Assembly (NCBI GenBank): GCA_949300615.1
Contig: CASGEW010000008.1
Span: 1 to 51,480, forward strand
Direction of reading: 5' to 3'
From: an uncultured Bacteroidales bacterium
GTDB lineage: Bacteria; Bacteroidota; Bacteroidia; Bacteroidales; CHK158-818
Length of the DNA stretch: 51,480 nucleotides
The position numbers and the translations under genes are program-made. The notes under the pieces are model-generated. The model was given only the letters and a program-made list of their open reading frames with translations, had not been told where the DNA came from and ran no database searches. This document shows positions 35,318-44,738 of the stretch, in pieces. Within the stretch, counting starts at the first letter, position 1, and every line of letters begins with the position of its first letter.

Positions 35318-36589
35318 ATGCTCACACTAAACACCATAAAAGAAAATCCCGAAGAGGTGATCCGTCGGTTGGCCATCAAAAATTTCGATGCCACCCAAGT
35401 CATCGCACGGGTACTCGAATTAGACAAAACCCGTCGTAACACGCAGGCATCGTTGGACAGTAGCCTGGCAGAACTGAAAACCCTGTCGGCCACCATCGGG
35501 CAACTGATGAAAGAGGGGAAAAAAGAGGAGGCAGAAGCCATCAAAGCCAAGACAGGAGAGATCAAAGAGGCCAACAAATACCTGGAAGCTGCCATGAAGG
35601 CCGCCGAAACAGAGATAACGGACATCCTGCTGACCGTACCCAATATGCCCTGTAACGCCGTACCTCCCGGGAAAGGGGCCGAAGACAACGTGGTAGAACG
35701 GATGGGCGGTATCGTTCCCGAACTGCCGGAAGATGCCCTGCCCCACTGGGAACTGGCCAAGAAATACAACCTGATAGACTTTGAACTGGGAGTAAAAATC
35801 ACCGGAGCGGGATTCCCGGTATATCGCGGGAAAGGCGCCCGGTTGCAACGGGCCCTGATCAATTTCTTCCTCGAAAAAGCCCGCAACGCCGGTTACGAAG
35901 AGATACAACCCCCGTACGTGGTAAACGCCGCTTCGGGTTACGGAACGGGACAGCTGCCCGACAAAGAAGGACAGATGTACCACTGCAACGAAGACGACCT
36001 CTACCTCATCCCCACGGCTGAGGTACCGGTAACCAACATCTACCGCGACACGATCCTGAACGAAGCCGACCTACCGATCAAGAACACGGCCTACTCGGCC
36101 TGTTTCCGGCGCGAGGCAGGTTCCTACGGAAAAGATGTACGCGGACTGAACCGGTTGCACCAATTCGACAAAGTAGAGATTGTCCGCATCGACACGCCCG
36201 AACACTCCTACCAATCGCTGGACGAAATGATTGCGCACGTAGAGAGCCTGGTACAAGCACTGGAACTGCCCTACCGGATTCTTCGCCTGTGCGGAGGGGA
36301 CATGAGCTTTACATCGGCCATTACGTTCGACTTTGAAGTATTCTCGGCCGCCCAGAAACGCTGGCTCGAAGTAAGTTCGGTTTCTAATTTTGAAAGCTAC
36401 CAGGCCAACCGGCTCAAATGCCGCTACAAGAGCGGAGACAAAAAGCCGCAACTGGCGCATACCCTGAACGGAAGTGCCCTGGCATTGCCCCGTATCGTGG
36501 CAGCCTTGTTAGAAAACAACCAAACCCCGGAAGGAATCCGGATACCGAAAGCGCTGGTTCCCTATACCGGATTCGACATCATCGACTAA
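35318..36589 (+). CDS. serS: Seryl-tRNA synthetase
   Basis: SerRS (423 residues) charges tRNA-Ser. The N-terminal antiparallel coiled coil (about 30-100) grips the long variable arm of the tRNA. The class II catalytic core shows motif 2 in ACFRREAGSYGKDVRGLNR with LHQFDKVEIV, and motif 3 in LNGSALALPRIVAALLENNQ; EVSSVSNFESYQANRL is also typical. ATG at 35318. It ends the long + strand run that begins at rsmH; a hairpin terminator follows. Confidence 0.97.
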   Translation: MLTLNTIKENPEEVIRRLAIKNFDATQVIARVLELDKTRRNTQASLDSSLAELKTLSATIGQLMKEGKKEEAEAIKAKTGEIKEANKYLEAAMKAAETEITDILLTVPNMPCNAVPPGKGAEDNVVERMGGIVPELPEDALPHWELAKKYNLIDFELGVKITGAGFPVYRGKGARLQRALINFFLEKARNAGYEEIQPPYVVNAASGYGTGQLPDKEGQMYHCNEDDLYLIPTAEVPVTNIYRDTILNEADLPIKNTAYSACFRREAGSYGKDVRGLNRLHQFDKVEIVRIDTPEHSYQSLDEMIAHVESLVQALELPYRILRLCGGDMSFTSAITFDFEVFSAAQKRWLEVSSVSNFESYQANRLKCRYKSGDKKPQLAHTLNGSALALPRIVAALLENNQTPEGIRIPKALVPYTGFDIID

Positions 36590-36624
36590 ACAAAGGGAGC
36601 GATGCCCTTTCATAACCCATAAAA

Positions 36625-36670
36625 AAGAGAGAGATGTTTCCCCCCGTGCCGGGAGCGTCCCTCTCTTTAT
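36625..36670 (+). terminator. Terminator after serS
   Basis: AAAGAGAG near 36625 pairs with CTCTCTTT near 36661-36668 around a GC-containing interior loop region, and the right arm runs into TTTATT. A smaller hairpin (AAAGGG 36592-36597 with CCCTTT 36605-36610) precedes it directly after the stop codon. Confidence 0.6.
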
Positions 36671-36697
36671 TCGTGAACACCGTTTGCAAAGGAGAAG

Positions 36698-36729
36698 TTG
36701 CTGAAAATAAAAATTATCGACTACCTTTG
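36698..36729 (+). promoter_or_regulatory. ahcY promoter (Bacteroidetes type)
   Basis: TTG (36698-36700), a 21-nt spacer and TACCTTTG (36722-36729), a close match in sequence and spacing to the Bacteroidota consensus. Transcription would start near 36736, 16 nt before the ATG. It excludes the longer in-frame start at 36698. Confidence 0.7.
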
Positions 36730-36751
36730 CAGGCAAAATATCAATAGAACT

Positions 36752-38170
36752 ATGACACAAGAACTATTTGCCAACCTGCCTTACAAGGTGGCCGACATAA
36801 CATTGGCCGATTTCGGCCGGAAAGAGATAGAACTGGCCGAAAAAGAGATGCCCGGATTGATGGCCCTGCGCGAAAAGTACGGGGCACAGAAACCCCTGAA
36901 AGGCGCCCGCATCATGGGATCGCTGCACATGACCATCCAAACGGCCGTATTAATCGAGACATTGGTTGAACTGGGAGCCCAGGTACGCTGGGCCAGCTGC
37001 AACATCTACTCTACGCAGGACCACGCAGCCGCCGCAATCGCCGCCGCAGGCGTCCCCGTATTTGCCTGGAAAGGCGAAACGCTGGCCGATTACTGGTGGT
37101 GTACCCTGCAAGCCCTCTGTTTCGGCGAAGGAAAAGGGCCGAACCTGATTGTTGACGACGGCGGCGACGCCACCTTGATGGTACATACCGGCTACCGTGC
37201 CGAACAAGGAGAAGATGTATTAAACCCGAATGCCGAATCCGAAGACGAAATAGAGCTGGTAAAGATACTCTCGCAAACGCTGAAAGCCGACAACCGGTTG
37301 TGGAGCCGGATGTTGCCCGATATAAAAGGCGTTTCGGAAGAGACCACCACCGGCGTACACCGCCTGTACCAGATGATGGAGAACAAGAAGCTGCTGTTCC
37401 CCGCCTTCAACGTAAACGACTCGGTTACCAAATCGAAATTCGACAACCTGTACGGCTGCCGCGAATCGCTGGCCGACGGCATCAAAAGAGCTACCGACAT
37501 CATGATTGCCGGCAAGGTGGTGGTAGTATGCGGATACGGCGACGTGGGAAAAGGGTGTGCCCACTCCATGCGCAGTTACGGGGCCCGCGTGCTCGTTACC
37601 GAGATAGACCCGATATGCGCCCTGCAAGCCGCCATGGAGGGATTTGAAGTAACCACCGTCGAAGATGCCCTCCCGCAAGGAGACATCTATGTTACTACGA
37701 CCGGCAACTGCGACATCATCCGCATCGAACACCTCGAAAACATGAAGAACGGGGCCATCGTATGCAACATCGGGCACTTCGACAACGAGATACAGGTAGA
37801 AAAATTAAAGCAATACCCGGGCATCCGCTGCCGGAACATCAAACCGCAGGTAGATCAATATTTCTTCCCCCAGGGGCACTCCATCCTGTTGCTGGCCGAC
37901 GGCCGGCTGGTAAACCTGGGTTGCGCCACCGGACACCCCTCGTTCGTAATGAGCAACTCCTTTACCAACCAAACGCTGGCACAAATGGAACTGTACAAGA
38001 CAGCCTACCCGATAGGGGTCTATCGCCTGCCCAAAAAGCTGGACGAAGAGGTTGCCCGCCTGCACCTCGAAAAAATCGGCGTGAAGCTGACTCGCCTTAC
38101 CGACAAACAGGCCGCATACATCGGGGTTTCTCCCGACGGGCCCTATAAACCGGAACACTATCGTTATTAA
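36752..38170 (+). CDS. ahcY: Adenosylhomocysteinase (S-adenosylhomocysteine hydrolase)
   Basis: AhcY (472 residues) splits S-adenosylhomocysteine into adenosine and homocysteine, removing a product inhibitor of methyltransferases. The substrate domain has [33 protein letters not shown] and [15 protein letters not shown]. The NAD site is [21 protein letters not shown], and the C-terminal tail [11 protein letters not shown] completes the partner subunit's site. The ATG at 36752 follows the promoter. I see no clear SAH or SAM riboswitch in the short leader. Confidence 0.97.
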   Translation: MTQELFANLPYKVADITLADFGRKEIELAEKEMPGLMALREKYGAQKPLKGARIMGSLHMTIQTAVLIETLVELGAQVRWASCNIYSTQDHAAAAIAAAGVPVFAWKGETLADYWWCTLQALCFGEGKGPNLIVDDGGDATLMVHTGYRAEQGEDVLNPNAESEDEIELVKILSQTLKADNRLWSRMLPDIKGVSEETTTGVHRLYQMMENKKLLFPAFNVNDSVTKSKFDNLYGCRESLADGIKRATDIMIAGKVVVVCGYGDVGKGCAHSMRSYGARVLVTEIDPICALQAAMEGFEVTTVEDALPQGDIYVTTTGNCDIIRIEHLENMKNGAIVCNIGHFDNEIQVEKLKQYPGIRCRNIKPQVDQYFFPQGHSILLLADGRLVNLGCATGHPSFVMSNSFTNQTLAQMELYKTAYPIGVYRLPKKLDEEVARLHLEKIGVKLTRLTDKQAAYIGVSPDGPYKPEHYRY

Positions 38171-38182
38171 CCGTTGCATACC

Positions 38183-38206
38183 GCCGGGGAGGCTCTTCTC
38201 CCCGGC
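38183..38206 (+). terminator. GC-rich hairpin after ahcY
   Basis: GCCGGGGAG (38183-38191) and CTCCCCGGC (38198-38206) form a perfect 9-bp stem with loop GCTCTT, 13 nt after the ahcY stop and 18 nt before the next ATG. There is no T-run, so it may only partly stop transcription or may mark an mRNA processing point. Confidence 0.45.
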
Positions 38207-38224
38207 TTCAAACCCATTACATAC

Positions 38225-40678
38225 ATGATACCACAGGTAAAAAAATCGCTTCCCTATCTGATTTCAATTCTCCTTTTCGTCGTTATCTCGGTCGTATTTT
38301 TCATGCCGGACATTGCCGAAGGAAAGGTACTCTTACAGACCGACACGATGCAGGGAATCGGCGTCGGGCAGGAAGGAGTAGCATTTCGCGAACAAACCGG
38401 GGAGGTTACCCGGTGGACCAACTCCCTCTTCTCGGGTATGCCCAATTACCAGATTACCCCCAGCTACGCCCCCTCGGCAGTAGTGCGGTTTCTGGAAAAC
38501 GCCTACCGGTTGTGGCTGCCGGCCCCCGTCTCGTTAGTATTCATCATGCTGGTGGGATTCTTTATCCTGTTAATTACGCTCAGGATGAGGTGGTATCTGG
38601 CCGTTATCGGCGCGATTGCCTACGCCTTTTCCTCCTATTTCTTTATCCTGATCGAGGCAGGACACCTGTGGAAATTCATCACACTGGCCTACATCCCCCC
38701 CACGATTGCCGGTATCCTGCTGGTTTATCGCGGTAAATACCTGACAGGAGCCTTTCTGGCGGCGCTCTTCGCTACATTCCAGATTGCCGCCAACCACGTA
38801 CAGATGACCTACTACTCGCTGTTCATCATCTTAGCGCTGGTGGTTTGCGAATGTATAGCCTATGTCAAGGAGAAGCGCATTGCCGAATTTTTCAAGGCAT
38901 CGGGCGTACTGGTTATCGCCGCGTTGCTGGCGGTAGCCGCCAACTGGCCCAACCTGTACAATACATACGAATACAGCAAAGAATCTACCCGGGGACTCTC
39001 CGAACTGGCCCATCCCGAAAATGTGGCCAAAAGCGGATTGGCCGGGCTCGAAAAAGATTACATCACCCGTTGGAGCTACGGATTGGGAGAAACCTGGTCG
39101 TTGTTAGTGCCGGATGTAAAAGGGGGAAGTTCGGTATTTATCGGACAGGAACCGGATCTGGTAAAAGAGGTTCCCCAACAATACCGACAGGTAATCGCCC
39201 AACAGATGAGGTACTGGGGAGATCAACCCTTTACCTCGGGACCGGTATATGTGGGAGCCTTCGTCCTGACGCTCTTCATATTGGGATGTTTTATCGTAAA
39301 AGGCCCGTTGAAATGGGCGCTTTTGTCGGCAACGGTACTCTCCATCGTATTGGCCTGGGGAAAGAATTTCATGCCCCTGACCGACCTGTTTATCGACTAC
39401 TTCCCGATGTACAACAAGTTCAGGGCGGTATCGAGTATGCTGGTCATTGCCGAGTTCTGTATCCCGGTACTGGCTATTTTGGCGTTGAAAGAGATTTTGG
39501 AGAATCCGGCCATCCTGAAAGAGAAGAAACACGCTACGCTGTTCTCTCTTGAAATTACCGCCGGTGTAGCCCTGATCTTCGCTCTCTTCCCGAACCTCTT
39601 CTTTTCATTCCTGAGCCAACAGGAACAGATGGCTTTCCTGCCGCAGGCAAAAGCAAACCCGCAGGTACAACAGATACTGGCCTACCTGGAATCGGTCCGT
39701 CGGTCTATCTTTACCGCCGATGCCTGGCGCAGCCTGATAATTATCCTGCTGGGAGCCGGACTGACCTACCTGTACGCTACCCAACGGATAAAGAAATACG
39801 CCTACATCGCAGCTATCGGAGCCCTGATCCTGTGCGACCTCTATACGGTTGACAAACGGTACCTGAACAGCAGCAACTTCGTACCCAAAAGACAACTGTC
39901 CAATCCGTTCCCGATGACAGAAGCCGACAAGGAGATCCTGCAAGACAAAGACCCGAATTACCGTGTCTTCAACCTGACGGTACAGAACCCGTTCAGCGAC
40001 CCCACCACCTCCTATTACCACAAATCGATAGGGGGGTACCACGCTGCCAAGCTCAGACGCTACCAAGACCTGATAGAGCACCAGCTCTCCAAAGAGAACC
40101 AGCAGGTACTCAATATGCTCAATACGAAATACATCATCCGGAACGATGAAAACGGGGAACCCTATGTACAACGCAACACCGGGGCGCTGGGCAACGGATG
40201 GTTCGTATCGTCTATCCAATGGGTGAACAGCGCCGACGAAGAGATGAAGGCGTTGGATCACCTTAATCCGCTGGATACCGCGGTAATCGATGTGCGGTTC
40301 AAAGAGGCTTTGGGCAACATCGTCTTGAACAAAACTCCGGGCGACACCATCCAGCTCACCTCGTACAAACCCAACGAGCTGGCCTATACCGCCAATTCCG
40401 TAAATGGCGGATTGGCCGTATTCTCGGAAATCTACTACCCCGACGGCTGGAAGGTAACCATCGACGGAAAACCCGCCAAAGAGGTACGTGCCGACTATGT
40501 GTTGCGCGCCCTGCACATCCCGGAGGGAAAACACGAGATACTGTTCCGGTTTGATCCCGATTCGGTCAAGAACTCCGAAACCATCGCTTTCATCGCCCTC
40601 GCTCTGATCGGATTACTGTTTGCGGCAACCATCGCCGTCCCGCTCATCCGGCAGAGGAGAGAAAAAGAGACAAAATAA
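38225..40678 (+). CDS. YfhO family polytopic membrane protein
   Basis: The 817-residue protein has an N-terminal membrane segment (about 10-26), about a dozen further segments up to residue 555 and one near the C-terminus (about 790-812). Between them is a soluble C-terminal region of about 230 residues outside the membrane. It matches YfhO, a family related to GT-C glycosyltransferases and linked in some Gram-positives to lipoteichoic acid glycosylation; the Bacteroidota members are uncharacterised. EIYYPDGWKVTIDGKPAKEV near the end is a typical YfhO block. ATG at 38225; an in-frame start at 38174 lies before the hairpin and is rejected. Confidence 0.88.
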   Translation: MIPQVKKSLPYLISILLFVVISVVFFMPDIAEGKVLLQTDTMQGIGVGQEGVAFREQTGEVTRWTNSLFSGMPNYQITPSYAPSAVVRFLENAYRLWLPAPVSLVFIMLVGFFILLITLRMRWYLAVIGAIAYAFSSYFFILIEAGHLWKFITLAYIPPTIAGILLVYRGKYLTGAFLAALFATFQIAANHVQMTYYSLFIILALVVCECIAYVKEKRIAEFFKASGVLVIAALLAVAANWPNLYNTYEYSKESTRGLSELAHPENVAKSGLAGLEKDYITRWSYGLGETWSLLVPDVKGGSSVFIGQEPDLVKEVPQQYRQVIAQQMRYWGDQPFTSGPVYVGAFVLTLFILGCFIVKGPLKWALLSATVLSIVLAWGKNFMPLTDLFIDYFPMYNKFRAVSSMLVIAEFCIPVLAILALKEILENPAILKEKKHATLFSLEITAGVALIFALFPNLFFSFLSQQEQMAFLPQAKANPQVQQILAYLESVRRSIFTADAWRSLIIILLGAGLTYLYATQRIKKYAYIAAIGALILCDLYTVDKRYLNSSNFVPKRQLSNPFPMTEADKEILQDKDPNYRVFNLTVQNPFSDPTTSYYHKSIGGYHAAKLRRYQDLIEHQLSKENQQVLNMLNTKYIIRNDENGEPYVQRNTGALGNGWFVSSIQWVNSADEEMKALDHLNPLDTAVIDVRFKEALGNIVLNKTPGDTIQLTSYKPNELAYTANSVNGGLAVFSEIYYPDGWKVTIDGKPAKEVRADYVLRALHIPEGKHEILFRFDPDSVKNSETIAFIALALIGLLFAATIAVPLIRQRREKETK

Positions 40679-40683
40679 CCTGA

Positions 40684-40726
40684 TAAAAAATACCCCTGAT
40701 ACATAAAATATCAGGGGTATTTTTTC
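40684..40726. terminator. Bidirectional terminator
   Basis: AAAAAATACCCCTGATA (about 40685-40701) pairs perfectly with TATCAGGGGTATTTTTT (about 40709-40725). It lies between the convergent yfhO-like gene and the GT2 gene and has A- and T-tracts to serve both. Confidence 0.92.
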
Positions 40727-40744
40727 GATGAAAAGGGGAATATA

Positions 40745-41500
40745 CTATACCCTGCCTACAATCCATTTGGCATAATAGTACCGAACGGCAAACCACAGGT
40801 GCAGCAACGATACGGGAATACGACCGTAATAACGGCACATAATCCGGTAACGCTCTTTCAGCGAGGCCTTGTGGTTGCGGGTGGTCAACCCTTCGGAAAG
40901 GTAACGGATGAGTACCCGGTGGCTGTTATGGATGGTTTGGGCCTGTTTCATGCAGCGGATACACCAATCGAAATCGGCAGAGAAACGGTAAGTCAAATCA
41001 TAGGGAGGGGCTATCTCCCGTTTGGCAATAAAAGCCTGATGACAAACCAACATACCGTTCCGAAAACTTTCCCACGTCAGTTTCTCGGGAGCTTTCAGCC
41101 GGCGCATCCCAATCAGGTTCCCGGCATCGTCGCACAAGGCAGTCTCCCCATAGATGATATCCGGCGACGAAGCCTCCTCTATCTGCTGTTTGAGCGCCTG
41201 CAACGTCTGCGGGTCGAAAAAGAAGTCGCCGGCATTCAAAAAGATGAGATACTGCCCGCAAGCGGCGGCCATCCCCTTGTTCATGGCATCGTACAACCCC
41301 TTGTCCGGTTCGCAAATAATGCGCAACCGGGATGAATCGAACTCCTTTACCACGGCAAGGGTACGGTCGGTAGAAGCCCCGTCGATTACCAGATGCTCAT
41401 AATCGGTACAAGTTTGCGACGATAGGCTCTTCAACGTCGGCAATACAACCTGTTCGGCATTGTATGTAACGGTAATAACGGAGAAAAGAGGTTTATTCAT
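40745..41500 (-). CDS. Glycosyltransferase family 2
   Basis: The 251-residue enzyme has a GT-A fold: FSVITVTYNAEQVVLPTLKS at the N-terminus, YEHLVIDGASTDRTLAVV, the DKGLYDAMNKGMAAACGQYL block and the metal-binding FLNAGDFFFD, then SADFDWCIRC near the base residue. This matches the WcaA/WcaE-like group that builds surface polysaccharides. ATG at 41500, overlapping the upstream glycosyltransferase gene by 8 nt. An in-frame extension upstream is rejected. Donor and acceptor are not predictable. Confidence 0.93.
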   Translation of the reverse strand: MNKPLFSVITVTYNAEQVVLPTLKSLSSQTCTDYEHLVIDGASTDRTLAVVKEFDSSRLRIICEPDKGLYDAMNKGMAAACGQYLIFLNAGDFFFDPQTLQALKQQIEEASSPDIIYGETALCDDAGNLIGMRRLKAPEKLTWESFRNGMLVCHQAFIAKREIAPPYDLTYRFSADFDWCIRCMKQAQTIHNSHRVLIRYLSEGLTTRNHKASLKERYRIMCRYYGRIPVSLLHLWFAVRYYYAKWIVGRV

Positions 41501-42770
41501 ATTTCTTATCCAATAAATTCTGATACAGATCCATATATTGCCGGGCGATGTAGGGCTCTGCATAGGACTGTTCTACCTTTAAACGGGCCTGGGTGCTATA
41601 ATAAAAATAGTTTTCTGAAAACAATATCTCTTCTATCCCCTTGGCCAGGTCAGCGGAAGAACGGCTCTCGGCCACGTAACCGTTTTGGAGATGGTCTATC
41701 ATTTCGGGAATCCCCCCAATACGAAATCCCACCACCGGACAGCCACAGGCCATGGCCTCCATAACGGTATTGGGCAGGTTGTCTTCGAGCGAAGGCGTTA
41801 CAAACAGATCGACGGCCGAATACAAGCGGCAAATCTGTTTGGCATCGGAGAGATAATCCATCGGTATGGTATGAAAGGGCGACTGCAACGATACGTCGCA
41901 GCTCCTCTTACCCAATATGACCAACGACATTTTTTCGATTAAATCGGCCTTTTTCAACTCTAACATTTTCAGTGCCTCATACAGATAGGCAATTCCTTTG
42001 CGCGTATCGGAGACGTTGTCGGCGACAAACAACAGTAATTTCCGCTTCTCGGGGAAACGGAACATCTTGCGTACCTCCTGCTTGTTCTGGGGTTTCCAGA
42101 AATTGGTATCGATGGGATTGGGGATATTCGAGACATCGCTGTTTTGCAAGAGGGTAGCCTTTCGGGCATTGTCGCACAGCCACCGGCTGCAAGCAATGAA
42201 GGAGATATCGGAAAAATTCCATTTTCGTTTCCGTTCCAATACCCGGGCAGACAAATCGTTTTCACCGGGAGAGACAAGAAACGGACAACTGCCGCACCGC
42301 TCTTCAAAACGGCGACACTGCCAAGCATAATGACAAATGCCGGTAAACGGCCACATATCGTGCATCGTCCAAACAACGGGTTTCCCCAACTCCGTCAACC
42401 GCTGAATATCCTTGATTGATAAAAAACCCTGATTTACCCAATGCAGGTGGATCACATCGGCCTCCTGTACCTCCTTACGCCGGGAGATATCCTCCCCCGT
42501 ATTGGCAATAGAGACCGCAAAAAGATTGCGACGCGAAAAACGGTTGTACAGAAAAATGGTAAACCGCTCCCAGGCAAACCGGAAAAAATTCAACATCCGG
42601 GACATCCGCGAAGAGGAGACGGAAGAGATGTTTTTCTCCACCCCTGAAAAGGGGACGCGTACCAACAGATGCACATCGGCGCCGGCTTTCGACACCGCCT
42701 GGACAAGCCGTCGGCAAGCAATGGCGGCCCCTCCACGGGCCTCGTATGTATTGATAAATAGTATCTTCAT
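41493..42770 (-). CDS. Glycosyltransferase family 4 (GT-B)
   Basis: The 425-residue retaining glycosyltransferase begins MKILFINTYEARGGAAIACR, typical of GT4 acceptor domains with the GGA loop. The donor site is near the C-terminus: DLFVTPSLEDNLPNTVMEAM followed by CGCPVVGFRIGGIPEMI, with the E-x7-E pair. A conserved block HWVNQGFLSIKDIQRL and TMHDMWPFTGICHYAWQC, rich in Cys and His, is often seen in Bacteroidota members. It is first in a leftward pair with the GT2 gene (8-nt overlap). Confidence 0.94.
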   Translation of the reverse strand: MKILFINTYEARGGAAIACRRLVQAVSKAGADVHLLVRVPFSGVEKNISSVSSSRMSRMLNFFRFAWERFTIFLYNRFSRRNLFAVSIANTGEDISRRKEVQEADVIHLHWVNQGFLSIKDIQRLTELGKPVVWTMHDMWPFTGICHYAWQCRRFEERCGSCPFLVSPGENDLSARVLERKRKWNFSDISFIACSRWLCDNARKATLLQNSDVSNIPNPIDTNFWKPQNKQEVRKMFRFPEKRKLLLFVADNVSDTRKGIAYLYEALKMLELKKADLIEKMSLVILGKRSCDVSLQSPFHTIPMDYLSDAKQICRLYSAVDLFVTPSLEDNLPNTVMEAMACGCPVVGFRIGGIPEMIDHLQNGYVAESRSSADLAKGIEEILFSENYFYYSTQARLKVEQSYAEPYIARQYMDLYQNLLDKKYE

Positions 42771-42811
42771 CTCTTTATATATCTCTCAAACGGCAAGCGA
42801 CCTGCCTTAGA

Positions 42812-42819
42812 CAAAGATA
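42812..42819 (-). promoter_or_regulatory. -7 box for the leftward glycosyltransferase pair
   Basis: TATCTTTG on the - strand, an exact TAnnTTTG match, 42 nt before the GT4 start. Confidence 0.55.
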
Positions 42820-42825
42820 ATATTT

Positions 42826-42842
42826 TTTTCGTTTCACGAAAA
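42826..42842. repeat. Small inverted repeat in the divergent promoter region
   Basis: TTTTCG (42826-42831) and CGAAAA (42837-42842) flank TTTCA. It lies between the two divergent -7 boxes and could be an operator, but it is short and A/T-rich. Confidence 0.3.
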
Positions 42843-42849
42843 GTTTATG

Positions 42850-42857
42850 TACATTTG
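42850..42857 (+). promoter_or_regulatory. -7 box for the legionaminate-type operon
   Basis: TACATTTG, an exact TAnnTTTG match, 21 nt before the ATG at 42878. It is the only evident promoter for the nine genes that follow. Confidence 0.6.
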
Positions 42858-42877
42858 TAAAAAATAGGCCGTAAATT

Positions 42878-43747
42878 ATGACTCCGTTTTTAGACAAGAT
42901 GCAATATTTTACCGCCGATTGCGTACAAACGGCTCTCAGTTTTGTAAAAATTCTCCTTTTTACAAAATTCCACACGGACGTGCCCCTGTCTGTCAGACAC
43001 CCCAAAGAGTTGGTGGTGATGGGCAACGGCCCCTCGTTGAACGGACTCATTGAGAAATCGCCCTCCTTTTGGCAGGACAAAAGCTGCCTGATGGTAAACT
43101 TCTCGGCCTGTTCCAAACAATTTACCGTCGTAAAACCGGAACTGTACGTGGTAGCCGACCCCTATTTCTGGCTTCAACCCGAATCGACCGAACGGCTCTT
43201 CGGGACTATCTCGCAAACGGTAACCTGGCCGATGCACCTGTTCATGCCCGTCCGATCCCGTTCGCACAAAACCTGGCAGGAGCTGGTGGCGAAGAACCCG
43301 AACATCTTTCTGCATTTCTACAATACCACCCCGGTAGAGGGATTTAAATGCATAACCTATCCTATTTACAAAAAAGGCTGGGGAGTGCCCCGTCCACACA
43401 ATGTCCTGATTCCGGCCATCATGTTGGGGCTGCGAATGCCCTTCGAGCGACTCTACCTGGCCGGGGCCGAACACTCCTGGCTATCGGAGGTGATGGTGGA
43501 CGACGACAACACCGTATATTACGGCGCCAAACACTTCTATACCCAACAGGCCGTACAGATAAAGGCACGCGACCACAACGACCAGTCGTCGAAACTTTAC
43601 GAAATACTTTACCACATGTACGTCGTGTTCAAAGGCTATTTCCAGATAAAAGCGTATGCACGCTATCTGCATAAAGAGATTTTCAACATCACGCCCAACT
43701 CGTACATCGATGCGTTTGAGCGTATAAAAATAGAACCAGAACTTTAA
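42878..43747 (+). CDS. Putative nonulosonic-acid transferase (GT42/DUF115-Maf-like)
   Basis: The 289-residue protein has no signal peptide. A Rossmann-like start carries LVVMGNGPSLNGLIEKSP (about 47-64), which resembles the CMP-sugar-binding AGNGPSL region of GT42 sialyltransferases (CstII type) and the GPSL loop of DUF115/Maf proteins. Further on, IPAIMLGLRMPFERLYLAGAE HSW (split; about 186-208) parallels the conserved ALGYKEIYLSGID region of GT42. It is the first gene of the operon that makes a CMP-nonulosonate, 10 nt before legB. I infer that it transfers the nonulosonic acid onto a glycan. An MptE-like or other DUF115 role is the alternative. Confidence 0.55.
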   Translation: MTPFLDKMQYFTADCVQTALSFVKILLFTKFHTDVPLSVRHPKELVVMGNGPSLNGLIEKSPSFWQDKSCLMVNFSACSKQFTVVKPELYVVADPYFWLQPESTERLFGTISQTVTWPMHLFMPVRSRSHKTWQELVAKNPNIFLHFYNTTPVEGFKCITYPIYKKGWGVPRPHNVLIPAIMLGLRMPFERLYLAGAEHSWLSEVMVDDDNTVYYGAKHFYTQQAVQIKARDHNDQSSKLYEILYHMYVVFKGYFQIKAYARYLHKEIFNITPNSYIDAFERIKIEPEL

Positions 43748-43757
43748 CAGATTGACT

Positions 43758-44738
43758 ATGCAGCATATATTGGTTACAGGAGCAGACGGCTTTATCGGTT
43801 CGCATTTGACCGAAATGCTTTTAGCACAAGGATACCGGGTACGGGCCCTGTCCTACTACAACTCGTTCGGATACCGGGGATGGCTCGAAGGGTTGGAACA
43901 CCCTGCTTTGGAGGTGGTAGCGGGCGATGTACGCGACCCCCATCTCTGCCGGCATATCATGCAGGGCATCGACACGGTATTCCACCTGGCCGCACTGATC
44001 GCGATACCCTACTCGTACATCGCCCCCGACAGCTACATAGATACCAACGTAAAGGGTACGCTCAACATCTGCCAGGCCGCATGGGAAGAAAAGGTGGAAC
44101 GGGTGGTGGTAACCTCCACCTCCGAGGTATATGGGACGGCCCGTTACGTACCTATCGACGAAAACCATCCCAAACAGCCGCAATCGCCCTACTCCGCCTC
44201 CAAAATCGGGGCAGACGCCCTGGCAAAGAGTTTTTACAGTGCATTCGATCTGCCGGTAATCATTGCCCGTCCGTTCAACACATACGGGCCCCGTCAATCG
44301 GCCAGAGCCATTATCCCCACCATCATCACGCAAATCGCCAACGGTGCCGAAGAGATTAAACTGGGATCGCTCTCTCCCACCCGCGATTTCAACTACGTGG
44401 AGGATACCTGCGCCGGTTTTATTGCCTTGGCCCAGTGCCCCGAAGCCATCGGACAGGAGATAAACATCGCCTCCAACTACGAAATATCAATGCGCGACAC
44501 TCTCTCGCTGATTGCCCGGATCATGGGGAAAGAGGAGGTGCGCTTCATCGAAGATAAAGCCCGGATTCGTCCGGTGAAATCGGAAGTTTTCCGGTTGTGG
44601 GGAGACAACTCGCTGCTACACAAATTAACCGGTTTCACCCCCAAACATACCATAGAAGAGGGGTTGTCGAAAACCGTACAATGGTTTACCCAACCCGAAC
44701 ATTTAAAGAACTACAAATGGCAGATATACAATGTATAA
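43758..44738 (+). CDS. legB: NDP-N-acetylglucosamine 4,6-dehydratase (LegB-like)
   Basis: The 326-residue extended short-chain dehydrogenase has the NAD site ILVTGADGFIGSHLTEML, a Thr/Ser block VVVTSTSEVYG and the catalytic YSASK. The block IIARPFNTYGPRQSARA is characteristic of LegB-type enzymes, which convert GDP-GlcNAc to its 4-keto-6-deoxy form as the first committed step of legionaminic acid synthesis. Context (LegC, NeuC, NeuB homologues) supports this over a general epimerase. ATG at 43758; an in-frame TTG at 43752 is rejected. Its end overlaps legC by 8 nt. Confidence 0.85.
   Translation: MQHILVTGADGFIGSHLTEMLLAQGYRVRALSYYNSFGYRGWLEGLEHPALEVVAGDVRDPHLCRHIMQGIDTVFHLAALIAIPYSYIAPDSYIDTNVKGTLNICQAAWEEKVERVVVTSTSEVYGTARYVPIDENHPKQPQSPYSASKIGADALAKSFYSAFDLPVIIARPFNTYGPRQSARAIIPTIITQIANGAEEIKLGSLSPTRDFNYVEDTCAGFIALAQCPEAIGQEINIASNYEISMRDTLSLIARIMGKEEVRFIEDKARIRPVKSEVFRLWGDNSLLHKLTGFTPKHTIEEGLSKTVQWFTQPEHLKNYKWQIYNV

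Noticed and set aside
36590-36751. Possible SAH or SAM riboswitch before ahcY
   Set aside because: The promoter is at 36698-36729, which leaves a leader of only about 16 nt, too short for a known riboswitch. The hairpins upstream belong to the end of serS.
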